The position numbers and the translations under genes are program-made. The notes under the pieces were generated by a model, which saw only the letters and a program-made list of their open reading frames with translations, ran no database searches and was not told the origin of the DNA. Shown in pieces: positions 1 to 9,500 of a stretch of 19,345 bases of DNA (the first letter of the stretch is position 1; every line of letters starts with the position of its first letter). The DNA is from Bacillota bacterium (lineage in GTDB: Bacteria > Bacillota > Clostridia > Christensenellales > SZUA-584). The stretch lies in NCBI GenBank assembly GCA_023415915.1, contig JAEZIZ010000031.1:1-19345 (forward strand), in the 5' to 3' direction.

Positions 1-127
1 TATGATTTCTACGCCCTTCCGTGCACATAGCTCCCTTAGTATCTTTCCGATTTCTGCTTTCATCTTCCCAAAGATGATCTGTCTCCGGTACTTTGGTGCA
101 AATACTATGTGATATTTGCAGTTCCAC
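1..127 (-). pseudogene. tnpA: IS200/IS605-type transposase TnpA, interrupted, downstream part
   Basis: Read on the minus strand from 129, the frame gives KWNCKYHIVFAPKYRRQIIFG and continues with KMKAEIGKILRELCARKGVEII to the window edge. This is the conserved N-terminal third of the IS200-type Y1 (HUH) transposase. There is no start codon: an in-frame TGA lies two codons upstream of the Lys codon, in sequence unrelated to tnpA. The missing first residues are found at 19239-19276, also on the minus strand and in the matching frame. The gene therefore looks split by the insertion of the 19-kb element. Whether the catalytic tyrosine region survives cannot be seen, since it lies outside the window. 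Confidence 0.85.
119..127. repeat. Left attachment-site direct repeat CAGTTCCAC
   Basis: This 9-bp sequence recurs in the same orientation at 19239-19247. Each copy sits exactly where the split tnpA sequence stops matching the transposase. The minus strand reads GTGGAACTG with a central GA, the crossover dinucleotide known for Tn4451 TnpX-type serine recombinases. The assignment as attL is an inference from this coincidence. Confidence 0.7.
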
Positions 128-206
128 TTCTGTCAAGAGGAGTTATGATTTTTGTTTGGTACGAGTTTTCGTGTCTACCTTCTTATACTAACTCCACCAG
201 CCCAAC

Positions 207-375
207 CTCAATTGCGGGGCGTCCATTGTCCAGACAGTAATACTCTCGGTACATGTCATTGATGAAGCTGAAATCGATATACTTTTTGATCTTCCTCAGG
301 CAAATGATCCTGTGGAACCAAGTCGTCTATCATGACCAGTTCCACTTCGATCTGATGGCTTTTTTCTTCTTTCAG
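207..375 (-). pseudogene. IS1182-family transposase N-terminal remnant, frameshifted
   Basis: Translated on the minus strand this gives LKEEKSHQIEVELVMIDDLV and PQDH, then after one extra C near 297-301 the frame changes and continues LRKIKKYIDFSFINDMYREY and YCLDNGRPAIE. This is the N-terminal DUF772-type region of IS1182/IS1380-like DDE transposases (IDDLVPxDHLLRKIxxxIDFSFI, YCxDNGRPAI). Removing one base restores DHLLRKI. Homology stops after NGRPAIE, and a stop codon follows at 183-185. Only about 55 residues of a protein that is normally several hundred long remain, so it is dead. It lies between the element's left end and the immunity gene. Confidence 0.75.
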
Positions 376-430
376 GCATGGTATTCTCCGGCGTTTCTTT
401 TATTTTATATATTACCATACTTCAGTTAAT

Positions 431-462
431 AAAAAAGGCTGCGAACCCTTTGTCAGCAACCT
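431..462 (-). terminator. Intrinsic terminator downstream of the lipoprotein gene
   Basis: On the minus strand GGTTGC pairs with GCAGCC (one G-U pair) across a 13-nt loop and is followed directly by six T residues. It lies about 60 nt past the stop codon of the lipoprotein gene. It could also be part of an old insertion-sequence end, since an IS1182 remnant follows it. Confidence 0.6.
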
Positions 463-463
463 G

Positions 464-489
464 AACTAGACTGATAAGCCAGTCTAGTT
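464..489. repeat. Perfect 10-bp inverted repeat
   Basis: AACTAGACTG at 464-473 is repeated inverted at 480-489 with a 6-nt spacer. Neither side has a clean T-run directly after it. It may reinforce the adjacent terminator in the minus direction or mark an insertion-sequence end. Confidence 0.55.
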
Positions 490-523
490 TATTAATATAA
501 TTCTGATTCTTGTTCTCTATTTA

Positions 524-967
524 TTATTCAGTATGCCAACAAGCAATAATTTCCCCATCATTTTTCCTGATAAGAGCATTGGCATTTCCTCCTGGATCTT
601 GATTTAAATAATCTGTATTACCTGTAACTAACCAAATTTCATTGCCTTTATCAAAGTATACATTATATGGTCTTTGTTGTAATATTGTATCTTCACCAAA
701 TACCTCAATCCAATATTTCTCTGCAACTTCCGCAGCACTTTCAGGAGACGCTACTTCACCGGCAAAATATTTCTCACCAAAGAGGTCTTCCGGAGAATAA
801 TTTCCAATAATATCTTCGAACTGCTTTACATCAAAACTTCTCACCGTTTTTTCCATAATCTCCTCAGTGTTATCTACATTTTTTTTAACTTCACATCCAC
901 TACCAAAGCATAAAAATGCAAATCCGACTATTATAAATCCTGTAAGCCATTTTGAAAAGACACTCAT
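524..967 (-). CDS. Lipoprotein with NTF2-fold immunity-type domain (cognate of the orphan Rhs tip)
   Basis: A 147-residue protein. Residues 5-24 form a signal peptide ending in a lipobox-like FGSGC, so Cys25 is the probable lipidation site and the protein would sit on the outer face of the cytoplasmic membrane. The C-terminal half carries the pattern EKYW..VFGED....QRPYNVYFDKGNEIWLVTG, then GGNANALIRKNDGEII, which is characteristic of NTF2-fold immunity proteins of polymorphic toxin systems. It starts at ATG967 with AAGGAG six bases upstream. It begins 60 nt after the orphan Rhs cassette and is followed by a terminator. The natural reading is that it protects against the DUF4329-type tip encoded just upstream. 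The family call is from remembered motif patterns; an unrelated small lipoprotein is the alternative. Confidence 0.65.
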   Translation of the reverse strand: MSVFSKWLTGFIIVGFAFLCFGSGCEVKKNVDNTEEIMEKTVRSFDVKQFEDIIGNYSPEDLFGEKYFAGEVASPESAAEVAEKYWIEVFGEDTILQQRPYNVYFDKGNEIWLVTGNTDYLNQDPGGNANALIRKNDGEIIACWHTE

Positions 968-1027
968 ATCCTTCTCCTTATTATATTTCTCTTAATCTTC
1001 ATATAAGAGTATGAACATGCTTCAAAA

Positions 1028-2320
1028 TTATGATATTGGTATCCCGGATGTCACAAGTGTCCCATTATATAAACCGGTTGAATTCTTTGGTTCTGAGGTA
1101 TACATTACTCTCAGATTGCCAGTAATATTAACTAAATATAAAGGCTTATTAATATCTTTAGCATTCATAAAATCCCAGTCTCCTTGAGAAAATTGATCCT
1201 CTGCATAGCCTGGCGATAGCGCACCATGTGTATGAATGTAAGCCACAACTGATGCTCCATTGGGTACATTTGCTGTTCTTATACCGGTTGCTTTATGCTG
1301 TTGTCCTTTAATAAAATTAGAATGCCCATAAGCAGATAGAGTGGTGCCATCACTAAATGTTTTTGTTTCATGGTATATTTTGCCTCCGTATTCTCTATCA
1401 ACTTTTACCGACTTTGGCATGATTTCCTCCGCCCATCCAATCGCAGCCTCATCAGCGGAATCATAATTTTTTTCTGCAAATTTAATTTTTTCATTAACCG
1501 TTTTTATATCTTTATTAAGCTTCGAAACCTCACCCAGATTCCGAGAATAACCGTGTTGTGCCAAAGAATACATGGCTACAGAATATGAATCATGCCTCCC
1601 TCTATATTGTGTTAACATTCTATCATATCCATCAACCAATCTTTTACGGAAATCTCTTTGCTTAACCAAATCCGACTTTTGTGCTCTAAGGCTATGTATA
1701 TTTGACATCACATGTCCCGTCGGATCAATAAAGTTCACCGGGTTGTTTCCCGTATAAGCATACAAATGTTGCGTCCACGGATCGTACGGATTACCTGTAT
1801 ATGTATCTTGGCTCAGAAAACGGCCCGTGCTCGAATTATAGAACCGAGAATTCATGTACTGCAAGCCCGTAGACTTATCCGTCACACTACCCGTAAACGT
1901 CACATCGTTCAGGAACGTCTTGTCCCCACTCTGCTCCATACTGCCGAACGCGTCATACTCATATCCTGTTTTCAAGGAACCGTTGGGGGCGACAATTGCC
2001 GTCGTGCTACTGCGCATGTCGTAATGGTAGAAGTAGAAACCCTCTATCTCACCCGGGTTTTGGTCGTCAAAACGGGCTGAGGTAATGATTTGACCGTTAA
2101 GGTCAATCACATTCTCCGTCAGCAGCCAGTTGTTGGCGTTCGCTGTGAACAGCGTCGCCCCTCCGCTATAATAATAATTCGTCGTCTCACCGTTTTCAAC
2201 TCTTTTTATACGCTGGCCGCTGGCGTTGTACGCATTCGTTGATGTTTCGTTGGTATAGGTGACATTTCCCTGCTGGTCTGCCTCAGGCGTCGAGATGTCT
2301 GCCTGCACCATGTGGTTCAT
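1028..2320 (-). CDS. Orphan Rhs C-terminal cassette with DUF4329/JAMM-like toxin tip
   Basis: The frame encodes 430 residues. Residues 1-203 repeat the end of the full-length Rhs core, ending in FIDPTGH (about 175 of 203 identical by hand count). Residues 204-430 are unrelated to the main tip. The tip starts with a coiled-coil-like stretch (about 205-285) and then has EYGGKIY, H363-T-H365-G and S378-x-x-D381, the layout of DUF4329, a JAMM-like presumed metal-binding domain found at Rhs ends. No ribosome site precedes ATG2320. Matching core sequence continues upstream through an in-frame TAA (a TAC codon in the intact copy) and then stops near 2344. It is therefore probably silent where it is, usable only after recombination through the shared core swaps it onto the main rhs gene. 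The immunity-type lipoprotein follows. Confidence 0.75.
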   Translation of the reverse strand: MNHMVQADISTPEADQQGNVTYTNETSTNAYNASGQRIKRVENGETTNYYYSGGATLFTANANNWLLTENVIDLNGQIITSARFDDQNPGEIEGFYFYHYDMRSSTTAIVAPNGSLKTGYEYDAFGSMEQSGDKTFLNDVTFTGSVTDKSTGLQYMNSRFYNSSTGRFLSQDTYTGNPYDPWTQHLYAYTGNNPVNFIDPTGHVMSNIHSLRAQKSDLVKQRDFRKRLVDGYDRMLTQYRGRHDSYSVAMYSLAQHGYSRNLGEVSKLNKDIKTVNEKIKFAEKNYDSADEAAIGWAEEIMPKSVKVDREYGGKIYHETKTFSDGTTLSAYGHSNFIKGQQHKATGIRTANVPNGASVVAYIHTHGALSPGYAEDQFSQGDWDFMNAKDINKPLYLVNITGNLRVMYTSEPKNSTGLYNGTLVTSGIPIS

Positions 2321-2324
2321 CAGG

Positions 2325-2453
2325 TTATAGGTTTAGTTCGTCTATGATTTTCCCTTCATTGTCCGTACGCCTCGCTTCTATAATCTGGGTAATGGTGCCT
2401 GGGGTTTGTTTTTTGGCTCCTGCATGTGCGGCTCCTTTCATCATTCTCTGCAT
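2325..2453 (-). other. Unassigned short open frame at the orphan-cassette junction
   Basis: A 42-codon open frame, beginning MQRMMKGAAHAGAKKQ and containing TQIIEARRTDNEGKIIDEL, runs from just after the rhs-operon terminator into the first bases of the orphan core. It has no ribosome site. The composition is protein-like and polar, and it matches neither Rhs core nor tip sequence in this window. It is most simply the scar of a lost gene end or of an earlier cassette. I do not claim that it is expressed. Confidence 0.3.
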
Positions 2454-2454
2454 T

Positions 2455-2496
2455 TAAAAAACCGTTCAGCAGATTCAATAATCTTATGAACGGTTT
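2455..2496 (-). terminator. Strong intrinsic terminator of the rhs operon
   Basis: On the minus strand AACCGTTCA pairs perfectly with TGAACGGTT. The loop holds a further AGATT/AATCT stem, and a run of six T follows. It lies about 105 nt beyond the last small membrane-protein gene and before the orphan cassette. It separates the expressed rhs-immunity transcript from the silent cassette. Confidence 0.8.
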
Positions 2497-2601
2497 GAAT
2501 TCAAAAAGGTTTTAGATTAGTCAGCAAATCTTAGGGGAAAAAGACCCATACTAATTGTAAAAAGTAACTTATCGAATAATTTAATACCCATATATTCGGT
2601 T

Positions 2602-2823
2602 TTATTTGATTTTATATTTATTAAGAAGTTTCTCCATTTTCTTAGGTTGTTTACTAATAGCGTTATTCATTAACTTTTCGAATCTTTCTGTTTCACTATT
2701 TTGTTTAATTATAATAATTTTATTAATATATCCAATAATAAAAATTTTATAATATAGCATATATAATAAACCTGTAAAAACTAATGCTACAATAATAACG
2801 AAAATATCAAATAATATTATCAT
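2602..2823 (-). CDS. Small membrane protein, candidate second immunity component
   Basis: A 73-residue protein that I do not recognise. I place the start at ATG2823 because GGAGG at the end of the preceding gene is six bases upstream; an earlier TTG at 2829 would overlap that ribosome site. Residues 1-38 are almost entirely hydrophobic, enough for one long or two short membrane helices. Residues 39-73 are polar and Lys-rich (KQPKKMEKLLNKYKIK) and probably cytoplasmic. It begins two bases after the preceding stop codon, so the two are translationally linked. It is very AT-rich compared with the Rhs core. Position directly behind an Rhs gene and membrane location fit a role in immunity to the main tip, but this is inference. 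Confidence 0.65.
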   Translation of the reverse strand: MIILFDIFVIIVALVFTGLLYMLYYKIFIIGYINKIIIIKQNSETERFEKLMNNAISKQPKKMEKLLNKYKIK

Positions 2824-2825
2824 CC

Positions 2826-3428
2826 TCAACCTCCAAATTTATTAATTATCTCATTATAATCTACAATATTGTATTTTTGCCCTTGATAAACACAATATAA
2901 TTTCATATCATTATTTATATTATAGATAACATCGCCCCATAATGTATTAGGAGAATCTTCAAAAGAAAAAGGTTCTAATTTTTTGTCATCAATAAATATT
3001 TCTATTTCTTCTTGAAAATCATATCTAATTGATATAACATACTTTGAATTATATTTCCTGATTTGAGTTGAAATAATTTTATTATCATCATTGAGAACCG
3101 TATAAAAATATTTTACTTGGTATATTGATCCAATCACAGTACCTGGTACATTAAACATAAACCCAGATCTATTGTTTTTAAATGCTATATTATAACTATT
3201 AAAACCATTGTCGGTTTTTATACAGGCAAAGAGAAAGGAATCTTTAATAAAATATTTATATTCTGAATAATTTCCTTTAAATTCCGCTTGAATTAATTCT
3301 TCTGGAGTTAAATTGTTATTAATGGGTAGATAATCGGCTTTTATTTGTGTCGCAAAATATCCAAAAAAAACATATAAAATAATAGATATGATTATAAATA
3401 TAATTTTCTCGAGTTTGTTACTAATCAT
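2826..3428 (-). CDS. Membrane-anchored protein, candidate immunity protein of the main Rhs tip
   Basis: A 200-residue protein of no family I recognise. It starts at ATG3428 with GGAGGA eight bases upstream. Residues about 9-28 (IIFIIISIILYVFFGYFATQ) form a single membrane helix. The rest is polar and rich in Asn, Tyr and beta-type patterns, and probably lies outside the cytoplasmic membrane. There is no lipobox. It is the first gene after rhs (82-nt gap), with low GC like its downstream partner and unlike the Rhs core. In polymorphic toxin loci this slot holds the immunity gene matching the variable tip, so I infer that role. A membrane-tethered external domain would suit a toxin acting at the membrane. 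Confidence 0.7.
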   Translation of the reverse strand: MISNKLEKIIFIIISIILYVFFGYFATQIKADYLPINNNLTPEELIQAEFKGNYSEYKYFIKDSFLFACIKTDNGFNSYNIAFKNNRSGFMFNVPGTVIGSIYQVKYFYTVLNDDNKIISTQIRKYNSKYVISIRYDFQEEIEIFIDDKKLEPFSFEDSPNTLWGDVIYNINNDMKLYCVYQGQKYNIVDYNEIINKFGG

Positions 3429-3510
3429 GATTGTTTCCTCCTAATGCTAATAAAACTATATATGATCATCAACTTTAATAACATTTTGTTCGATAATAAA
3501 TTCTCAAAAT

Positions 3511-6500
3511 TTAAGCCCTTCCAAGTGCGTATTGAATCCTTGTTGCTGCCTCAGGACCAATCACAAAGGCTAAAACAACTGTTGCTGCTGCTAGTGTGTT
3601 TACTGATAAACTAATTGTCGTTGCCTTATTTGTAGTCTCAGTTAATTTACTAACATAAGACGCACTAACGCCAGTATTTTCCAAAACATTCACTTGAAAT
3701 CCCCCCGAAAGAGAATGTCCGTCTTTCGAAAGAAATGTTTTACTATAACCAACACCAATCCATTCAGCATAGACGTTCTCCCCCGTTCCATTGCTACCTT
3801 TCGAGCTAGCACCAATTTTTACCATTCCATTATTTAAATTGGTATTAGTGTAAGTATCTATTGTGTAATTGCTTCCCCCTGTCCCTTGTGTATGTTTAGT
3901 TATTGTCGATTCTGTTGCCTTCAAAGTAATAACACCCATTCCAAGAAAATCAAAATCTTCCATTATATCGCTTGGATATGACGATGTTTCAATAACTGAT
4001 TCTGTATATCCAATACTTGGCTTATCACTACCAGACCCACTCCTTCCACCGGAACCTCTTCCACCTGAACCACTCGTTCCAGTCTTCTGTTCCGGATCTC
4101 CGCCTCTATTTTGCAGTTGATACTTATAATTATCCATGACACTACCAGTAGGAACAATTTTTCTAGCCGCCATATTACTTTGATACCTGTAGGAATCAGC
4201 AACGCCTTCATGCCCCGTCGGATCAATAAAGTTTGTCGGGTTATTCATACAATAACTATACAAATGCTGCGTCCACGGATCATACGGATTACCCGTATAT
4301 GTATCCTGACTAAGGAACCGGCCAGTGCTGGAGTTGTAAAACCGTGCATTCATGTACTGTAGCCCAGTAGACTTGTCTGTCACACTCCCCGTAAACGTCA
4401 CGTCGTTCAGAAAGTTGCTGTCTCCCGACTGCTCCAAGTTGCCAAATTCGTCATACTCATATCCTGTCTTCATTGTGCCGTCAGACTTGAGTATGGCTGT
4501 TGTACTGCCTCTCTTGTCATAATGATAGAAGTAGAAGCCCTCTATCTCACCCGGATTTTGGTCATCGAAACGTGCAGAGGTAATGATTTGACCGCTGGGG
4601 TCAAGTACATTTTCCGTCAGCAGCCAGTTGTTGGCGTTGGCGGTGAATAATGTTGCGCTTCCACTGTAATAATAATTCGTCGTCTCGCCTTTTTCAACCC
4701 TTTTTACGCGTATGCCCTGAGCGTTATACAAATTCGTGGAGGTTTCGTTGGTATAGGTTACATTTCCCTGTTGGTCGGCCTCAGGCGTCGAAATGTCTGC
4801 CTGCACCATATGATCCATCAGGTTAAAGGTGTAGTTTGTCGTTTGGTTATAATACGTCGTCGTTCCGCTCTTCGTAATGCCAAAGTGTCTCTGTACTTCC
4901 TGCGTCTGGTTGCCCCGGCTGTCATAGGTATAGCTGGTCTGGAATTCATTATTCTTGGTTGTTCCGGTCAGCTGGTTGAACTGGTTGTAGGTATAAGCCA
5001 TGGTATCCGTGCCATCGCTCATTGTCAGCCGGTTGCCTACCTTATCATAGGTGTAGTTCTTCGTCTTGCTGTCAATCGTTGCCTGTGTCAGCCGCCCTAT
5101 TGCGTCGTAGGTATACGTCTTGTTCACCGTCTTGGCCGATGTATAATTAGTATAAGCCGTTTCCGCGGTAATATAGCCGCGTTTGTCATACGTCATCGTG
5201 TACTCTTCTTTTTTAACGCCCGAGCCTGTGCCGCCGGCATAGTCGGTATATGTGATACCCGTCGTCAGTCCGGCGTTGTTGAGTGTATAGGCCGTTATAA
5301 TATAGTCCGCACCATCGTTTTCAAAGTTACGGAATTCCTTGGTGTAATCGAGGTCGCCGTTGGTTTTGTAGACATACTCGCGCACGGTTTTCGCAGCCGC
5401 ACTGCCCAGCGCCAAAGTGATATAGTGGATACGCCCATATCCGTCATACACATACCCCAGTTTACGCTGCTCGCCGTGCTTCACATAGCTTAGTTCTCTT
5501 ATCTTACCCGCGTCGTCATATGTATAGTCTACGCTCACGCCGCCTGCGCTCAGGCTGCCCTGCGTCATCTGCCCCACGCGTCCCATGTTGTCATACACAT
5601 AGGTGGTCGTCTGTTCAGTCGCGCCGTGATAAACACTATCACGCGTCACCCTGCCGGCAGCATCATATACATATTCGATGTAGTCGTCACTGTTCTGTGC
5701 CGTACTTTCGGATGCCTCATAATAGTCAACGCGCGTTGTCTGCCCCATACTGTTGTAAGTGTACTTCTCCTTAGTACTGTCATTCCTCGTCACGACGGAC
5801 ACGCGGAAGTTGGCGTCATAAGTGTAGCTCGTCTGCATCACCGTGCTATCGCCCGTATTGCCAACGTTGTAATCCTTTATTTTCCGTCCCATCGGGTCGA
5901 ACCACGTTTCTGTCACGCGCTCTTCCGCGTCCGTCACTCGGTTCTTGATGTACCCGCCTTCTTCATTATCATACGAATAGCTCGTTGTGTGCGTATTGCT
6001 CCCCACTGTCTGTGAAACGGTCGAAAGCCGCGAATCATTGTCGTATGTATAAGACGTTGTATACCCTTCGCCATCCGTCACGCTAATCTTGTTGCCCAGC
6101 CAATCATAAGCTAACTGTGTTTGAATATTCGCACCAGCCGGGTCGATGATTGTTTTGACCTGCTGTCCCAGCGCATTATACTCGGCCTCAGAAACCCGGC
6201 CCGCATTATCCGTTACCTGCGTGCAGTTGCCGATGGCGTCATATGCGTACTGCGCAGTTATTATCTCGGTGGTGCCATTGGAAACGCTTGTCTTCTTTAA
6301 CCGCCCAGCCTTATCATAATATTCAATGGTCTGAGCACCTGCCCCATCCGTTTTGACCACCTTGTCTGCATCGTTGCCGCCGCTGCCGTCGCTGTTCCAT
6401 TTCAGATATTGTATGCTGCTGACAGTGTCGTCGGGGTATGTTGTGTCTGTCATGCGATAAAGATCGTCGTATGAATAGTTCACTTCATTACCGCTGCGGT

Positions 6501-9500
6501 TGGTCATGGTCTCCATATTGCCTACGAGGTCATAATTCCACAGTTCGTCGCTTCCGTCCGGGTATAACACCTTCGCTTTCCGGCCCAGCAGATCATAATA
6601 TGTGGTTACGCTGTTATTCATGGTGTCCGTCGCCCTGACACGCATGAAGTATCCATCCACGTCGTAGTCATAGGCATACGTTGTCGCCGTGCGTACCAAT
6701 GTCCCGTTGTCATATTCCTTGATCGCAGTCACTCGCCCCTTACTGTCATACGTGTACCGCGTCTGGTTACCAAAATCGCCCTCCACCTGCGTGAGGTATC
6801 CGAAATCCCCATTGACCGTACCATACGTATTGGTGGTCACCTTTCCCATCGGATCAGTGGTGGCTAGCAGGTTTCCGTTTGCGTCATAGGTATACGTCGT
6901 GGTCAGCGTCACCGAACTGCTCTTCTTGACGCTGACGCTGGTCGGCTTGTTAAAGTTGTTGTAACCGCTAAATGTGGTCTGCGTCCCGTTTGGCCCGTTG
7001 ATACTCGTAATATTGCCATTCGTATAGGCGTAGCTATAGCTGATCGTCTGCGGTGTTCCGTTGACCTCAGCCTGATAGCTCATCCCCGTCACCAGATATG
7101 TGTTCGTATCATACGTATAGTTTATACTGTTGTTTAGCGGGTCTGTCTTCTTATATAGCAGCCCCTCGTCGTCATACTCATACCCAATCGACACGCCATT
7201 CTGGTTGATGATTGTCGTCCCGTTCTGATTCTCTCCCAAATCGGCATACCCAAAATCATAGTAATCGCCGTTCGCAGACGTAATCCGCTCTACCTTGCCG
7301 GTGGCGTCATAGGTTAAATCCGTCTCTTTGCCCTCGGGGTCAGTGATAGTGATCAGCCGGTTGCTGGTGTCATAAGCAAACTCTTCCGCATACGTAGTAT
7401 TGCCCTCAACCGTCGTATATCCGCGGGAGAGTCGGTCACTGTCTGTATACTCATATGTATAGGTTATGCTGACCGGATCGGTCTGTGTATCTTCTGTCCA
7501 AGTCACGCTTTCCAGCATATCGGGGTGATAGTTGACATAGGTGTAGTCCGGGTCTTCCGGAGCCGCACCCTCCACATGATACGTCAGCGTTACCTTATCT
7601 CCGACGGTGTTTTCGACTTCACTCAGGTTCCCTCTATCGTCATACTTGAAGATAAGTTCATTTCCGTTGTTATCTGAGAAGCTTTTCAGCTTCATGCTCT
7701 GCGCATCAAAGTGATAGATTATATTGTCCTTGCGTTTAATCTGATATTCATCCAGCGTAGCGTTATACGTCAGCTCCATAAAAGTCCCTTTAGCGCTCTT
7801 GTATACGCTGCCGTCTTTCTCGAACCGGTGGAAGCTGCCGTCGCCGTCCTTTAATATCATGCCCAGCTCAGCGCTGCCGCTGTATTCCCGCATGAGGCAG
7901 GTATTGAAGCTGAAATCCCAGCCATAGCCCATGGCTGTCTTGGTGTTCGCCATGCTGTTGAACGTTCTTCTCATCACGGTGGCCAGGAACGGATCGGATA
8001 CCACGATATCCGTCGTTGTATAAACGATGTTGCCGTTAGAAACGTTCACATACCCGGTCCCGCTCCCGGTGCTGAATCCCGCGTAACTCCAGTAATCCTG
8101 CAAACCCAGCCGTCTCGTGACCTCATCCGCGGATACTACCGTCGCCCAGGCTTCATTGGAAGTTAAACTCTCGCGCGGGTGACCATTTATTATCTTAACA
8201 GCTGTCACCTTGTAATAGAACGTCTGTCCATAGTTGAGGTTATAATCGTTCCAGTTATTTTCTTCAATCCCCTCCGCCGCCAGCGTCTCCTCGGAAGGTA
8301 CAAAATACGGCGTGGTGCTGCGGTAAACATTATACGTCACACCCTCCGTTTCGCTCGCCTCCCAGCGAAGCAGCGTCATATAATTTGCCCCGGTCAGCGT
8401 CGACAGATTCCATGGCTCATCCACCAACTTGACCATGTAGGGATGGCCACCAATCTTTTCCTTGATGCTCAATCGCCAGCTGAGCAGCTTCGGAGTGCTT
8501 GTCCCATCGCTGGAAAGCACCGCCTTAAGCACAACCTGAGTGCCCGGTATTAATAACTCTTCCCAGTCTTCAAGATCGCTTGCATCTCCGGGTGTTAGCT
8601 CCTCCCACGATCCCTCAGCGCCGTTTTGTGTTGAAATATAATATGTGATAGCCGTTCCTTCGGGGATGTCTTCCTCGGCTTCAAGACATGCCTCTATCAC
8701 GTCGTTTGAAGTCAATCTCATCGTGCTTTGTACTGAGCCCGAAAGGCTAGAGCTACTGTAAAGTTGAATGCTTTCATTGGTTACATTATGTACGGTATTA
8801 TATAATTTAGTTATACCTCTCGTATCCTTTGGAAATGAATTATCCACCAGTACTGCGTTGGCATATGTGGTGTATCGAATATCCATTGACCAAGAGTCAA
8901 TGGTTGGTGTCAGATTATTAGTTGATTTCGTTAGTTTGGCACGCAGCTTCACGCTTTCACCCGTTGGGTTGGTGGTAAAGTACTTTCTTTTCGCCAAATT
9001 GACAGTTATTCCACCGTCCGTTGAAACCGGTTCAATCTCCTGCCATATTCCGCTTACCAATACCTCATAAATAATTCCCGCGTCACCAGGAATCGCATGC
9101 TTAACGGTTAAATCAATGTAGCTGATATCTCCGGCAAAGCTTTTTTCCAGGCTCTCAAAGCTTCCCAAAGCTGCAAACGTTCCGTCCGTCTGCTTCAGGC
9201 GAATAATGTCTCCATATAACTCAACATCAACATCATTTTCTATTTTACTGGTATTCTCAAATGCGTCCGCTACCTGCAGCGCTTCATATGTCGTGGTGCT
9301 GTATAATTCACCTTCTGTTGAGTCTGTTGCCTGAACATACATAAATGCGATGCTGCCCTCAGGATAGATCCACCCATTGTCATATGCCGCCGCGTTGAAG
9401 GTTAAATCATCACCCTGCGTGCCTTCTGTGTCATGCAGCTTGTTGTTCACATAGAGCTTCCCGCCTGACAATCCTTCCACGCCGCCATTAGCAGCCTTCT

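Noticed and set aside
3511..3540. Similarity between the Rhs C-terminal end (TRIQYALGRA) and the residues around its signal-peptide cut (SRIAYALG)
   Set aside because: A short chance resemblance with no supporting similarity around it.
4771..7000. Long plus-strand open frames opposite the Rhs repeats
   Set aside because: They are antisense shadows of the repetitive YD codons, with no ribosome sites and no sensible protein features.
4210..7700. CRISPR-like periodicity in the YD-repeat region
   Set aside because: The recurring bases encode the degenerate Y-D-x-x-G-R repeats in one open frame. There are no constant direct repeats with unique spacers.
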